Origin: Zerene cesonia
Lineage: Eukaryota > Arthropoda > Insecta > Lepidoptera > Pieridae
Length of the DNA: 64,000 nucleotides
Direction: 5' to 3'
Assembly (NCBI RefSeq): GCF_012273895.1
Contig: NC_052105.1
Location: forward strand, 2,976,001-3,040,000
Each line of letters begins with the position of its first letter. Within the stretch, counting starts at the first letter, position 1. The notes beneath the pieces were generated by a model that was given only the letters and a program-made list of their open reading frames with translations, was not told the DNA's origin and did no database searches. A program made the translations under genes and the position numbers. Below, piece after piece: positions 48,686 to 58,992 of this stretch.

Positions 48686-49944
48686 CAAAAATTATGATGA
48701 TGATGATACCTAACACAATTGGAATATAATAAGATATGGTATCTAATGCATGATAAAAGACGCAAGATTGGCTGCTGATTAGTTAATACTTCAGCCAATG
48801 ATTATTCTAGAATCTTTGTGTTTGTATATGTAGTTGTCTCTATAATAAGAATGTTTGCTTTTGGTCTAACTATGACACTGCGTGAAGATTCTACAAAACA
48901 GGACCATTTAATTTAATAATTCCCTAGAATAAACTAGAAGATTGATTGAACTTTAGTAACTCATGACTTCATTGTTATATTGATTTATAAAAGAGCGAGT
49001 GAATCTTTTGAAATTTTTAATTAAAAATACATCAGAATATTCAAAGCGACTTACAGTAACCGAACTTAATTTATATTCTTGCTATCTTTTCTGCAATTCC
49101 GTTTTAAAGACTTTGAAACATTTTTTAATTGCACAAAGAATTTATATCCCCTCCTGGTTTCACGGTAAAATGTCGCCGATGTAATTAAGTGTCGTCATAA
49201 TTAAGTATTTATACTTTATTTTTTGAATAATTTATTGTTTTAATGACACATTTTTTTAATCATCAAGGAATACAAATAGAATTAATAAGTTTGAAGTAAA
49301 GTTAATAAAAAGGTGATGCTAATTTTCAAAGTTATTCCATGCTGAATAAATTATTCCATTTGGAATCTTATAAATAAACTATCGCTCCGGCTGACTGCGT
49401 TCGTGGTGCTGATATGGGCCTAAAGCACTCAAGGATCAAGTACATACATCAAAGTAATAGATCCTGAGATTAAACAAACATTCAAACTGTTCAATTTTAT
49501 AGTATTAATTTTCAGTATAATACGTGTGTAAGAGTAGGCTTATATAAAGTAAAACCCCACCTTCTCTAACTACCAAAAATAGAAGTATTTGTTTAAATTT
49601 ATATTTCTACGATGACGTATTATATATATCATCAAAAAACTGAAGAACAATTTTAGATGTGATTTATTGTCCAATAAGAATGATAGAACGTGTTTGTGAC
49701 GTGACTTCAATGGATGTTACAATACCTATAGACAAGTTTGTATTAATTATTTGTATTATGTTTCCATAGTATATCAGTTTAATGAATCATTAATTATCTT
49801 AAAATAATTCGCTATTATATTATTATAACACAGCGTAAGATTAAAAAATATTATAATAGTATTAATACAGCGTAGATTTAGCACTTGTTAAATTTTATTG
49901 TTTTATTATATACACATGTGCCTATTGCGGACATAACGCCTTAC
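48686..49944. other. AT-rich DNA without recognisable gene
   Basis: ATGATGATGATG at about 48693 is too short to define an element. The rest shows no supported feature. Confidence 0.4.
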
Positions 49945-50030
49945 CGAATATTTAGCGAATGTTCATGGTCGCTTACCATCAGGCGAACCACCACCTCAAT
50001 TACCCGAATAACATAAAAGAAAAAAAAAAG
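49945..50030 (+). mobile_element. GTGGGAG-family retroposon, 3' end with A tail
   Basis: ATTTAGCGAATGTTCATGG, TCGCTTACCATCAGGCGAAC, CACCACCTCAATTACCCG and ATAACATAAAAGAAAAA: the last ~80 bp of the family plus its A-rich tail. Confidence 0.75.
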
Positions 50031-50239
50031 ATTATATTATACCCATCTATGTTTTACTTCGGTAGCAGAGTTTGACTCATTTTCATTTATATAACTTAAT
50101 CTGTAATGCGGCAAATTCGCGAAACATGACAATAATATGTTTATAGTTTATCGAAATAATTAATGACTTAATCATGACTACTCTATAACTTTGGAAATAG
50201 AAGAAAAAAAAAATTACATAAATTAAATTTAATAAAACA

Positions 50240-50350
50240 CTAGCCTCTCCTCCCGGCTCCACCCGGATTCAACCTAAATTAAAAGAAATAATGATTACTT
50301 TTCTCGGGAAAAATGTAGCTTTGTGCTTGTGAAAATACTTTTGGTATCAG
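50240..50350 (-). mobile_element. Helitron-like 3' end, unassigned subfamily
   Basis: The left boundary A|CTAGCCTCTCCTCCCGGCTC, then CACCCGGATTCAACC, reads on the minus strand as GGGTGGAGCCGGGAGGAGAGGCTAG|T, a stem (CCGGGTGGAGCCGG) followed by CTAG. The 5' end is not identifiable. Confidence 0.5.
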
Positions 50351-50472
50351 GCCTAATACTTTACATTCTATCAAACAAAATATGCTACATCAAAGATTTC
50401 GTCTTAAATTCTACTTAATAATTATTTCTTCCCTACTTATTGATATTATAATATCACATTCTATACATATAA

Positions 50473-50672
50473 TCCTACTAATATTATAAATGCGAAAGTT
50501 TGTAAGGATGTGTGTGTGTTTGTTGCTCTTTCACGCAAAAACTACTGAACCGATTGCAGTGAAATTTGGTACGTAGACAGTTGGACAACTGGAATAACAT
50601 GTAGGCAACTTTTTATCCCGATATTCCTACTGAATACGGACTAACGCGGGTGAAACCGCGGGGCGCAGCTAG
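50473..50672 (+). mobile_element. Helitron-like 200-bp element, intact reference copy
   Basis: A|TCCTACTAATATTATAAATG at the 5' end. The 3' hairpin CGCGG-GTGAAA-CCGCG is followed by GGGCGCAGCTAG|T. The length is exactly 200 bp. The stem lies 12 nt from the terminus and insertion is between A and T with no TSD: all Helitron hallmarks. Family members: 4279, 11946, 16071, 25326, 27390, 31455, 38315. It is non-coding and needs a Rep/helicase supplied elsewhere. Confidence 0.93.
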
Positions 50673-51020
50673 TACTGTATAAATACAAAATCGTAACAGA
50701 TTGAGACTTAAATAATCATCCTTAAAACGCTCCAATTATTTTCACAGAGTTACAAATTTCCAGGAAGAGGTGCGAAATGACAGATTTTGTTTTCGACAAA
50801 GAAATTTGATTTCATCACTGGCGTGTAAAATTATGTTTTACAATCTTTATCCTAATATAATCATTTTGAGGTTTACATGATTGTAAGGTGTGGTTCACCT
50901 AGGGATACATTATAATATTATACCATATAATCATCAAATATCTAATTTGTTAACTTTAGTTTTTGATTTAAAAAATATTGCCATTATTAAAAATTGCAAT
51001 GTAGTGCTCCTTTATAACGT

Positions 51021-51327
51021 ATTTTAATGGAGCCGGTGGGTCGCCTGACGGTAAGCGCTTCCACCGCGCATGATCATTTGGAGAGGCCTAAGGTCTATTG
51101 CAGTCCTAACGCCTCTACAAATGGATTGCCGACATGGGAAGGGATTAAGAGAGGATTGAAGAAAGGAATAAAGGAACTGGAACAGGAAAAGGATATGGTC
51201 CTCCGGCTCCCCCACTTACCGAACGAAACACAGCAATATGCTATTTCACGCCGGTCTTCTGTGGGGATGTGGTACTTCCCCGGTGCGAGCTGGCCCAATT
51301 CGTGCCGAAGCGTGCTCGACTACCACA
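51021..51327 (-). mobile_element. GTGGGAG-family retroposon, subfamily 2, full length
   Basis: On the minus strand it starts TGGTAGTCGAGCACGCTTCG and ends at GGCTCCATTAAAAT, with the complete body (CCATATCCTTTTCC, GGCAATCCATTTGTAGAGGC, GGTGGAAGCGCTTACCGTCA). Frames of 121 codons (+) and 67 codons (-) cross it; both are by-products of its GC content. Confidence 0.85.
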
Positions 51328-51904
51328 TAGAAAATGTATGCATTGTTACTAAACAAAATATTTGCATATATACTAATTACATGATACTTTAAATGCCCAT
51401 ATGAATATTTTATTTTATCCGTGGAAGAACGAAAATGTTTATCGTTTTAGAAATCCACGAGATTATTGGAGGGAGCATGCGACCAAGATTATATTGCTAT
51501 GATTTTGCCGGATTTATGTCTAGAAATAGGCTGTTTGTCAGAAACGGCTGATAAATTTAAGACATGAGCTTGAATAATAATAAGTTAATAATCTTTTGTA
51601 TACTACGTAGATATCTGTTTTCTATAAACGAATACTTTTATTTGTATATGATTACCAGAAAGCGGCGTTACTTTTTGTTAACAGGCCTTGTTTTTATTTT
51701 TTTGATGATTTGAATTTTTATTATGAAAACCTTGCAGTCTATATAGTTCATAATTATAATTCCATAGTTAATTATTAAAGTAAACTGTTAAAATATTGTT
51801 TCCAGTGTACATTATTATATTTATTTTAATTATATTCCAGTGAAAACTGAGGTTGCCATAAAATGAGGAAGTGTATCAATTAGATGAGAGAGAGAGAAGA
51901 AGAA

Positions 51905-52060
51905 AAGAGTCTCAATTAGACTGCATTATTTTTTGTTTTGATAATCGATAACTGCATGATTGATGGTTGGTGAACGGATTGATGTGATACTTTTTGTGTT
52001 TGATAGGAAACTATTGTCATTTGGTCCCATTTTACAATCAATAGGGAGTCAAATCAATCA
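51905..52060 (+). repeat. Dispersed repeat H, plus copy
   Basis: AGTCTCAATTAGACTGCATT, GTGTTTGATAGGAAACTATT and TTTGGTCCCATTTTACAAT. Shares GTGTTTGATRGGAAAYTRTTGTC with 58993-59165. Confidence 0.55.
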
Positions 52061-52087
52061 ACATGATAAAATATGATAAACCTTGAT

Positions 52088-52117
52088 GTCCGGAGCGGCG
52101 CCGGGACGAGCGTCTAG
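52088..52117 (+). mobile_element. Helitron-like 3' end, solitary
   Basis: GTCCGGAGCGGCGCCGGGAC, then GAGCGTCTAG|T: a GC-rich stem followed by CTAG|T. No body is recognisable upstream. Confidence 0.4.
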
Positions 52118-52400
52118 TGAATGATAAATTGATCAATATGAAATGAAAATGAACTTTTTTCTAAAAGGTATTCAATAAGGACACCTTTGTGCTGCAGATA
52201 AAATGTCAACCAAGTTAATGGAAACTTTCAACTCTTTTTAATATTTGGCCTATGGAACAAAAATGAAATATACGTGAAATGTCGATAAAATTCATAGAAC
52301 AACCATATATTTTCACGAAGTGAAGATATAGGAGATAGTATTAGTATTCACTGACAAATTGCGTAATCTTTAACGATTATATTAGCTATTAGCTAAAAGT

Positions 52401-52597
52401 TAAGTCCCGTGTCCCCTAGTGAGGTATGGGGCAGATGATATACATATATTTCACAGATCTATTCTTTATGAAGAATGCGTCGTCTGTCTGAATAAATCTG
52501 AATAAACTGATTTTTTTCTCGGTGCTTCTCCATAGGGAATCGTACCTAGGACACCTCGGTTCTGCACTCACGTGTTAACCATTGTACCAAGTTCGGT
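52401..52597 (-). mobile_element. tRNA-derived SINE, second family
   Basis: Minus strand: A-box-like GGTACAATGGTTAA (52575-52588) and B-box-like GGTACGATTCC (52536-52546) at tRNA spacing. The body runs through CAGACAGACGACGC and ATATCATCTGCCCCATACC, ending CACTAGGGGACACGGGACTT. Both head and 3' end are present, so it is nearly complete, though the B box has GGTACGA in place of GGTTCGA. Confidence 0.65.
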
Positions 52598-52958
52598 AGT
52601 TAATAGTCATACATTTAAGTTTATGGGATATACGTTACATATTAAGTTACTAGCAATATGTTATTATATAACTAATCAGGCAAACCTGAAGGCAAAACTT
52701 TTTCTCCGTTACATTCGTACATCCAAAGAAACTTTTTAAAGTGGATGTACCGTCAATTAATTCATCCATCCGCCTATTACAGAGCTTATAACTGATATTA
52801 TAAGACTTAAAATTCAATCTGAAGAACCATATATTAATTCAAAGGAAAATATCGAAATTAAGGATTCTTTAACAGATTTCAAACTTGATTTATACACTAT
52901 AGTACTAATTATCAACAGACGTTTCAAACACATTAGAAGGGTTTGAAACTTCGGGTTA

Positions 52959-53100
52959 TCGCGCTAATATTATAAATGTGAAAGTTTGTTTGTTTGGATG
53001 TTTATCCATCAATCACGCTGAAACTACTCAACGGATTTAAATTTGCTATAGAGACAGGGTATGAGCTGAGCTGGTGCATGCCGCGCCAATGCCAATGCCA
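52959..53100 (+). mobile_element. Helitron-like element, 5' part
   Basis: A|TCGCGCTAATATTATAAATG, AAGTTTGTTTGTTTGGATGT, ATCACGCTGAAACTACTCAA and GAGACAGGGTATGAGCTGAG. It has the same 5' layout as the minus-strand element at 823-1037. The 3' hairpin and CTAG are not recognisable. Confidence 0.6.
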
Positions 53101-53525
53101 ATTAATATTGATCTAGTTCTGAAAATTTCGAGGCGCTTTAGTTTTTTGTTAAAAATAATTGTCGAATGGTGTTTTTCCTTTTTTTTTGTTATGTTGGTTG
53201 AATTTCTTTAACTTTCATTAATACTGCTTTGGTAACGCATAATATCATCTGTAAAATTCTGGAAAACTTAAGCCGGATAGTTAACACTTCGACTAATTAG
53301 TTTGTCATGAAAAGGCGATGTTTGCGTGACATGAATCCAATAAGAAAGTTTTGGGTATGAAAGGCGTTTCTCGTAATTGTATTATTACTTGAAATCCAAT
53401 TTCAATGTAGGAAATGTAGTGATTGAAGTTATAAATAGACGTTACGCATGTTTTGTTGTTAATTAACTTTAAGATACAGGTTACTAAAACCATATACTAA
53501 TATTAAATAAGTATTTAATGGAGGA

Positions 53526-53633
53526 GAGATTTTAAAGAATAGAAAGTATTTGATCAGCAGGTGGGATTCGAACCCGCATCGTTCGCCAAACCGTGGCCAT
53601 GTCAGCCTCTTTGCAACCAGTGAAATTGTTATC
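53526..53633 (-). mobile_element. tRNA-derived SINE, tRNA-like part
   Basis: AGATTTTAAAGAATAGAAAG, then GGTGGGATTCGAACCCGCA (B box on the minus strand, GGGTTCGAATCCC) and CCAAACCGTGGCCATGTCAG, CCTCTTTGCAACC. The T-arm is intact, the A-box side altered. Same layout as 57684-57786. Confidence 0.65.
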
Positions 53634-56272
53634 TTCCATTGTACCGTGAATTGCGCTCGGTCAACTAGTTAAATATGAAAATAGAAATAACCTTAACTTC
53701 TAGCTTTTGATTATAATCTAATAATGTATGGGAATTGTAATAATACGTATGTTTAATTTAATAAAGAATATAACAGTCACTGAATGTCGTCACTCGGAAA
53801 GGTCATAGTTGAATTTGATTGTAAATTATTCGTTTTGCTGTTTAATCAAATTGTTAAATTGTGAAAGCATATAAAACTACAATTCGAGACATGCTGTACC
53901 TAGCTCGCCTATATCAACATTCAACATAACAATAACTTAGTCGATATAAAAAAGTTCCTAAGCCAAATGAAAATATAATCTTTGTAATTGAACTGGCTGA
54001 AAAAATATATCTCATGTTCGCAAAGTGAGGAAATTTGTTATCGATTTTTTTAATGGAAAGTCATTGAAACCTCCAAAAAAACCCAGGAACAAAGACAAAC
54101 TTTCTATCGTTTTTCTTTCGTAACCCCAATAAAGCGGAAGCTTTGAAATATTTCATGAAAATGATACAATGAATAATGTGGTAAATACCGTTGACTTAAT
54201 ATATTTTGAATACAGATTGAGAGGTCTTATACTTATTAGTTACCGATTTAAGTCTAAGAAAGTGTATAGTACAAACAAAATATGCTAATTTTTTTAGAGT
54301 ACGTATTTGGCTAAAGCATGCAGTACTGGAATATCTTCGGAGACCTATATAGCCATTGGATTGGCGCCTGATCTTTCACTTGTCATGTCGGTCTGTCTCT
54401 CTTTTGACTAAGAGAAAGTTGGAATTGGAAGTGCTATGTTCTGCTTCCTAAATTCATAATTTTGCTCATTATACTTTTAATACTTCTCGTGGTGGGTTAA
54501 TCACAATTGAGACTAAGCGTGACTGGAAATAGGTCACCTCAGCCTATCATTATTATGTCAAATGCGGAAAAAATATTATACTGCCCCACTATAATTACAA
54601 TCTGACCCGTATGTTTATTTTTATACCAGCCATACGCTGATTTATTGATAAGTAAAAATGCATAATTACGTTTTAATTGTAAGGGACAGCGTGTCCATTT
54701 CTGATTACAGCGAATAAGAACCTGCTTTCTTAATTTTGATAGAAATCATCAAATCTATGTTTTGGCTTTTTCAGATAAATGAATAAAACGAAAAGCGTGT
54801 CCCTGTCACTTATATTTAAAACGTGGCCTTAATCCAAACTTTTGTTCATTAATACAAGTGGGCAAGTTTTGTGTGGTGTTTTATCAACTAATTTAATTAC
54901 TGTCTAATAAAGTTTTAGTTTGTTAATACAGTAATTTGTTTATGCTCGATATGTTATATTATTTACATATTACAAAATTCTCTCCGAATTGTTAATATAA
55001 GCATTTTTATAACAATTCGTTATTCGTAGTATTACATTTTATTGAATTCGTTTTTCATCGGAATAATCGAATGATCACAATTGATCACGACTAAAAAAAC
55101 ACACGCTATATATTGCAACGCATTGTTGAAATAGCATAAAGTTATTTTAGTGTATTCAAATAATAATAAAAAAAAAATAAGCAAATTTATATATTTTTGA
55201 TGCCTCAATTTCCTTCTTTATCAACAACCGTTTCTGTAAAACAATTAGAGAAAAATTTATAAACAATTCTGTAGGTATCTAATTACATTAATCAGTTTCA
55301 TTGTAAATTACCAGCAATTCATGAATAACGTCAAAAGTCGACTTTATATTTTAAATACGAAATACGTCACGAATTCTTTAACAGGAACAATTAATAATTT
55401 AAAAATCATTGATTGCAGAGGATGGGCAAACCTTTGAATTGATGTAGCAAATTGAATGAATGATTCTATGAATGAGCAAGGGCCCGAATTCTCAACCGGA
55501 TCGAAGATAATAAACGGTTCTACTAAAACATTTTTATTTCCGCCTTTTATCAGTTTTGTAGACCTTCAGGGAAATAAAAGTCATAAGGTAGAGACGGATA
55601 GACGATAACACTGGTCTTAAAATTGATTATCCGATCATTTTATTTTCCTGTTTTTATTCTTCGTAACTGAACTTCGGGACATGAAATTTGATATGATTAG
55701 GCAGGAAGATAAACTGTTTTATTTTTGTTAAATAAGAGTAGCATTTAGTTTACTTTTGATTAAATAATATGCTGTTTTTAATGCAATGATAGGTAATTAG
55801 ATTTGAGGTGCGGTGTTGTTTAAACCTTATACTAAAATGAACATTTTACATTGCTTTCACCTTCACATTGAGTATGTTACGCTCGGCTTTGGCATAAATA
55901 AAATATAACGAAATCCTTTTATAAAAAGGTTGAAGGGTTCTAAGGATTTAAAAGTACAAAAGTAGTATTTTCTTAGGTGATTTATGCTGACAAAACATAA
56001 ATACTAATGTCAAAGTGAATTTGTGTACAATTCACAGACAATTCTCATACAAAATACTTACAGGGATAAGATGAGAAAAATATTTATAAATAATATTCAA
56101 TGCGATGTGTAATAAAGTTATGACAATATTTTCTTTATCAAATTAATGTTTAACAAATTAAATAAACATGTTTTCAGTGATAAGCAGAATTAGTATAATT
56201 CTTGATCGTAATAAAATAAAAACATATTTGAGTTAAATATCTCAGTAGCCATTAATCAACGAAATTGAAGCA
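53634..56272. other. AT-rich DNA without recognisable gene
   Basis: About 54345-54545 contains GATTGGCGCCTGATCTTTCA and TTGTCATGTCGGTCTGTCTC, which recall a recurrent lepidopteran repeat; no second copy is here to confirm it. Nothing else supported. Confidence 0.4.
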
Positions 56273-56500
56273 CTCTTCTTAGTCAGATTATCTTAGATGT
56301 CCTATATTTCTGCTTTGAAAATGCAAGAGAAATAGCGAATTTTAATGCTTATCGCGATTCATTTCAGACGTTTAAATGGTTGCCAAAAAAACTTCAAAAT
56401 TTTTAAAGCTAGTTGGACGTAGTTTTGTAAACCGATCCAAAACTAAAAATACTTACTAAACTTTCGAGTATGTGGCTAACAGCCCATTTCAATAGACAAT
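56273..56500. repeat. Inverted repeat, left arm
   Basis: Reverse-complementary to 60421-60635 over about 220 bp. Shared blocks (left-arm orientation): GTCCTATATTTCTGCTTTG, AAAATGCAAGAGAAATAGCG, TTATCGCGATTCATTTC, AAAGCTAGTTGGACGTAGTT and GGCTAACAGCCCATTTCAAT. The left arm carries a ~20-bp insertion near 56444-56463. No frame is coding. Confidence 0.9.
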
Positions 56501-56525
56501 CTCAATCCAAAATCTACAGATTGGG

Positions 56526-56623
56526 AATACTTCGATGTATATTGCTTCCTTATTCAAATGAGTAAAAAAGCGATAATACTTCGATGTACATTGCTTCCTC
56601 ATTTAAATGTGTAAAAAAGTTAC
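56526..56623. repeat. 49-bp tandem duplication
   Basis: Two units (56526-56574 and 56575-56623) beginning AATACTTCGATGTAYATTGC and containing AAAAAAG. Several substitutions separate them. It lies just inside the left inverted arm and is absent from the right arm. Confidence 0.85.
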
Positions 56624-57096
56624 CATGACTTATACATCTTAAATGTACGCATTAAGTATGAGAATTCGTTATTGTAACCCTTGGTAATTCAGTTATTTTG
56701 GTTTTATATAGTTCTATTCCAGTACGATATTTACTTTTTATTTAAGTAATCATTATTGGTTACGCTTACCATAAGACCTAAGAAATTATTATAATGTAAT
56801 AGAAAGTTCTGGCAATAATTAATACCATCTTAGAAAAAATAAGAGCCTTATTTCAAACAACACAGAAACTGACGGCTACCGCACCGATTTAGGATAGATA
56901 TATGAAATCATACAAATTGAGTAACACACATGAAATATATGAATAAAATTTCGAATATTAGCATATAAATCAGTAACAATACACTTTATCTCGTTACCCA
57001 GTGGCACGGAAAACGGTATTATGTACTATTTGACGTAAGGGAATGATAAAATTTACACCGAAATTACGATAGGTATTTTTATATATACGAATCATA

Positions 57097-57260
57097 TCAC
57101 TAAATAGTACAAAACAACGTCGCTTTCTCTGTCCATATGTCCCTACATACATAGGGATATATATATAGGGCTTATATCTTTTAAACTACGCAACGGATTT
57201 GATGCGGGTTTTTAATAGATAGAGTGATTCAAGAGGAATGTTTATATGTACATATGCATG
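57097..57260 (+). mobile_element. Helitron-like element, second family, 5' part
   Basis: A|TCACTAAATAGTACAAAAC, CGCTTTCTCTGTCCATATG, AACTACGCAACGGATTTGAT, TAATAGATAGAGTGATTCAA and GAGGAATGTTTATATG. It matches the reversed copies at 18297 and 41742. The 3' hairpin plus CTAG is not found. Confidence 0.7.
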
Positions 57261-57292
57261 ATTAGGTTGTGTTTATTCTGCTATTCAACCAT

Positions 57293-57329
57293 CCCCCACT
57301 AAAAAATGTGTAGTGGGGGGAAGGGGGGG
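57293..57329. repeat. G-rich hairpin
   Basis: CCCCCACTA (57293-57301) pairs with TAGTGGGGG (57311-57319) around a 9-nt loop. A further AAGGGGGGG follows. The two adjacent G runs are the longest in the window. Confidence 0.8.
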
Positions 57330-57628
57330 TTAACTTAATGTTCTGTAGGTACAAATGGCACCCACACAGCTGAGGCATAACTGCCAGGCAAGCTTATAAC
57401 TTTCAAGTAGTTTGTTAATGTATTTAGGCTTGACAAGTCATTAAAAAATTGAAAGCTACCTATATTTCTAATTTATATAAGTTAAACACATACTTTATTT
57501 AATTTTTACCCCGGCAACTAGTGAAAAAGACGAGCGGTTAGTGGTAGTGTTACTTTTAAACTCTTTAAGCACAAGAAAGTCAAATGTAAACGAAAGTACA
57601 ATGTAAAGCTATTTGAATCACAATTTAA

Positions 57629-57645
57629 CAATGTACCATAAATTT
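57629..57645. repeat. 17-bp target-site duplication, left
   Basis: CAATGTACCATAAATTT, identical to 57986-58002. Confidence 0.9.
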
Positions 57646-57985
57646 AATTTTTAGTTTTATAGCATTGAAATGCTTTATAAATGAGAAATTTTGAAAGAAT
57701 AGAAAAAATTCGATCACGAGGCAGGATTCGAACCTGCGTATCTTGCCTAACCGTAGCAACGCCTAGCCTCTCGGCCACCCGTGATCCTGCCACAGTAATC
57801 AAATTTCTTCTACTCTTTCGGTTTCATGTGCCTAAGGGGCACCCCGCGCCATCTATTGAGATGATTAAGAACCATCACAACCAATACGAAACATTATTTC
57901 AATGATTACAATATTGTATCGATGGAACGCGGCCTTTGTTAAATTTAATTGTATTCTTTCTTTTTTCTATTCTTTCAAAATTTCT
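57646..57985 (-). mobile_element. tRNA-derived SINE, full length, perfect TSD and 25-bp inverted repeats
   Basis: A 340-bp element bounded by identical 17-bp direct repeats. In sense (minus) orientation it starts AGAAATTTTGAAAGAATAG and runs through GGCCGCGTTCCATCGATAC, TTCTTAATCATCTCAATAGA and GCGCGGGGTGCCCCTTAGGC. The tRNA-like unit (57712-57786) follows, and it ends ATGCTATAAAACTAAAAATT. The first 25 bp (57961-57985) are the exact reverse complement of 57684-57708, just downstream of the tRNA-like unit. The tRNA-like sequence is internal, not at the 5' end as in ordinary tRNA SINEs. The clean TSD marks it as the youngest copy in the window. Related copies: 18908, 38449, 46019, 46386, 53526. 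Confidence 0.9.
57712..57786 (-). tRNA. tRNA-like cloverleaf inside SINE
   Basis: On the minus strand: a 7-bp acceptor stem GATCACG/CGTGATC, D arm GCC-GAGAGGCTA-GGC with A-box TGGCCGAGAGG, anticodon stem TTGCT/GGCAA (one G-T pair) with 7-nt loop ACGGTTA, a short variable region, and T arm GCAGG-TTCGAAT-CCTGC with an intact B box. The shape and D/T arms resemble class-II (Ser/Leu) tRNAs, but the variable arm is short. Loop position 33 is C instead of U, so a working decoder is unlikely; by position the anticodon would be GGT. Two extra bases separate the T arm from the acceptor stem. It probably serves as the SINE's Pol III promoter. Confidence 0.65.
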
Positions 57986-58002
57986 CAATGTACCATAAAT
58001 TT
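57986..58002. repeat. 17-bp target-site duplication, right
   Basis: CAATGTACCATAAATTT, identical to 57629-57645. Confidence 0.9.
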
Positions 58003-58041
58003 TTAATTTGTGTGGATACCGAAAATTTCATCGACAAATCA

Positions 58042-58302
58042 CAATACAACAAATAAACTTTTAATATCTCGCGAATCTTCTATGATGTGACTGACGTGTG
58101 TTTGTATGTCTTTCATCTCGTCCCAATTGACGGTGTGACTTCTGAAGATGCTGAGGACGCTAGAGAGTTACTTGAGCTGCTTTTCATTACGGTGAAACAT
58201 CTCATTCTGATGGAAACCTTCGATGACCACGCGGTCGAAGATAGCTAGTGCCGAATAAACCTTGATTTTTGACCTTTTCGGCAAACAACTATTTTTAAAC
58301 AT
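58042..58302 (-). pseudogene. Protein-like island, possible exon or decayed gene fragment
   Basis: The minus strand reads from ATG at 58300-58302 for 44 codons (MFKNSCLPKRSKIKVYSALA, later F-D-R-V-V-I-E-G-F) to TAA at 58168-58170. The same frame then stays open 42 more codons (including NWDEMKDIQTHVSHIIEDSR) to a TGA at 58039-58041. A single TAA thus divides an 87-codon frame. The opposite strand, in the same codon register, is open for 63 codons (58057-58245) ending TAG. Base composition is clearly more GC-balanced than the surroundings. CTCAA|GTAACT just at the TAA could be a splice donor, which would make the first part an exon. I recognise no family. KIKVYSAL faintly recalls non-LTR reverse-transcriptase C-terminal regions, but the rest does not fit. 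Confidence 0.3.
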
Positions 58303-58992
58303 GATAAATCGGAGTTAGATAGCGTGGGTGATGAGATAAATTAAACACAAATTGACATTCATTAAAAAAGTGCAAAACACAGCGGTACCACTATAGGTAT
58401 TATTTAGTATGTATGCATATATGTAGTATGTTTTAATTTAAGAATTTCTGAAGAGTACAAAATGGGTTTTAAGAATTTTAAGCTATGGTTAGGTATAGAA
58501 CATAGTGAGGTAGTATTATATATATATAATAGAAGTTTGACTTATATAGATGAAAACAATTTTTTCACTTACTGTGTGATAAAATGATACCAAGCGCTAT
58601 GACATATATAAGATGTTTAAAGTAACTTCATATAGTAGTTTATAATAGATATATTAAGTTGTTTTATTTGACATAGACGTAGGTAGCTAGGAATAATAGT
58701 AGGCAATGACATTTAAATCCACAGGGTGACTATTTAGGCGCTGACTGAAGACTTACACATGATGAACTTACCATATTTTATATACCAAATATTGTCACTG
58801 AAATTTATAATTATATTCCTCATAACATCCCCATAGTACAGTCAGTGTTCTGTTTTAGTTATGGTCGGAGAGTAAATTAATAAGGCTTAAAATTTACCTC
58901 CATAATATTCTCTCATTAAAATTAATTACGTTTGTTATTATGAATGTCTTTGATTTATTAGACACGCAATGTACCCACATTTTTAATTGACA

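Noticed and set aside
51027..51392. 121-codon plus-strand frame
   Set aside because: Lies across the reversed GTGGGAG retroposon; it is an antisense frame of that element.
54345..54545. Named lepidopteran repeat at GGCGCCTGATCTTTCA
   Set aside because: Recognised only from memory; no second copy in the window and no terminal features, so not listed as an element.
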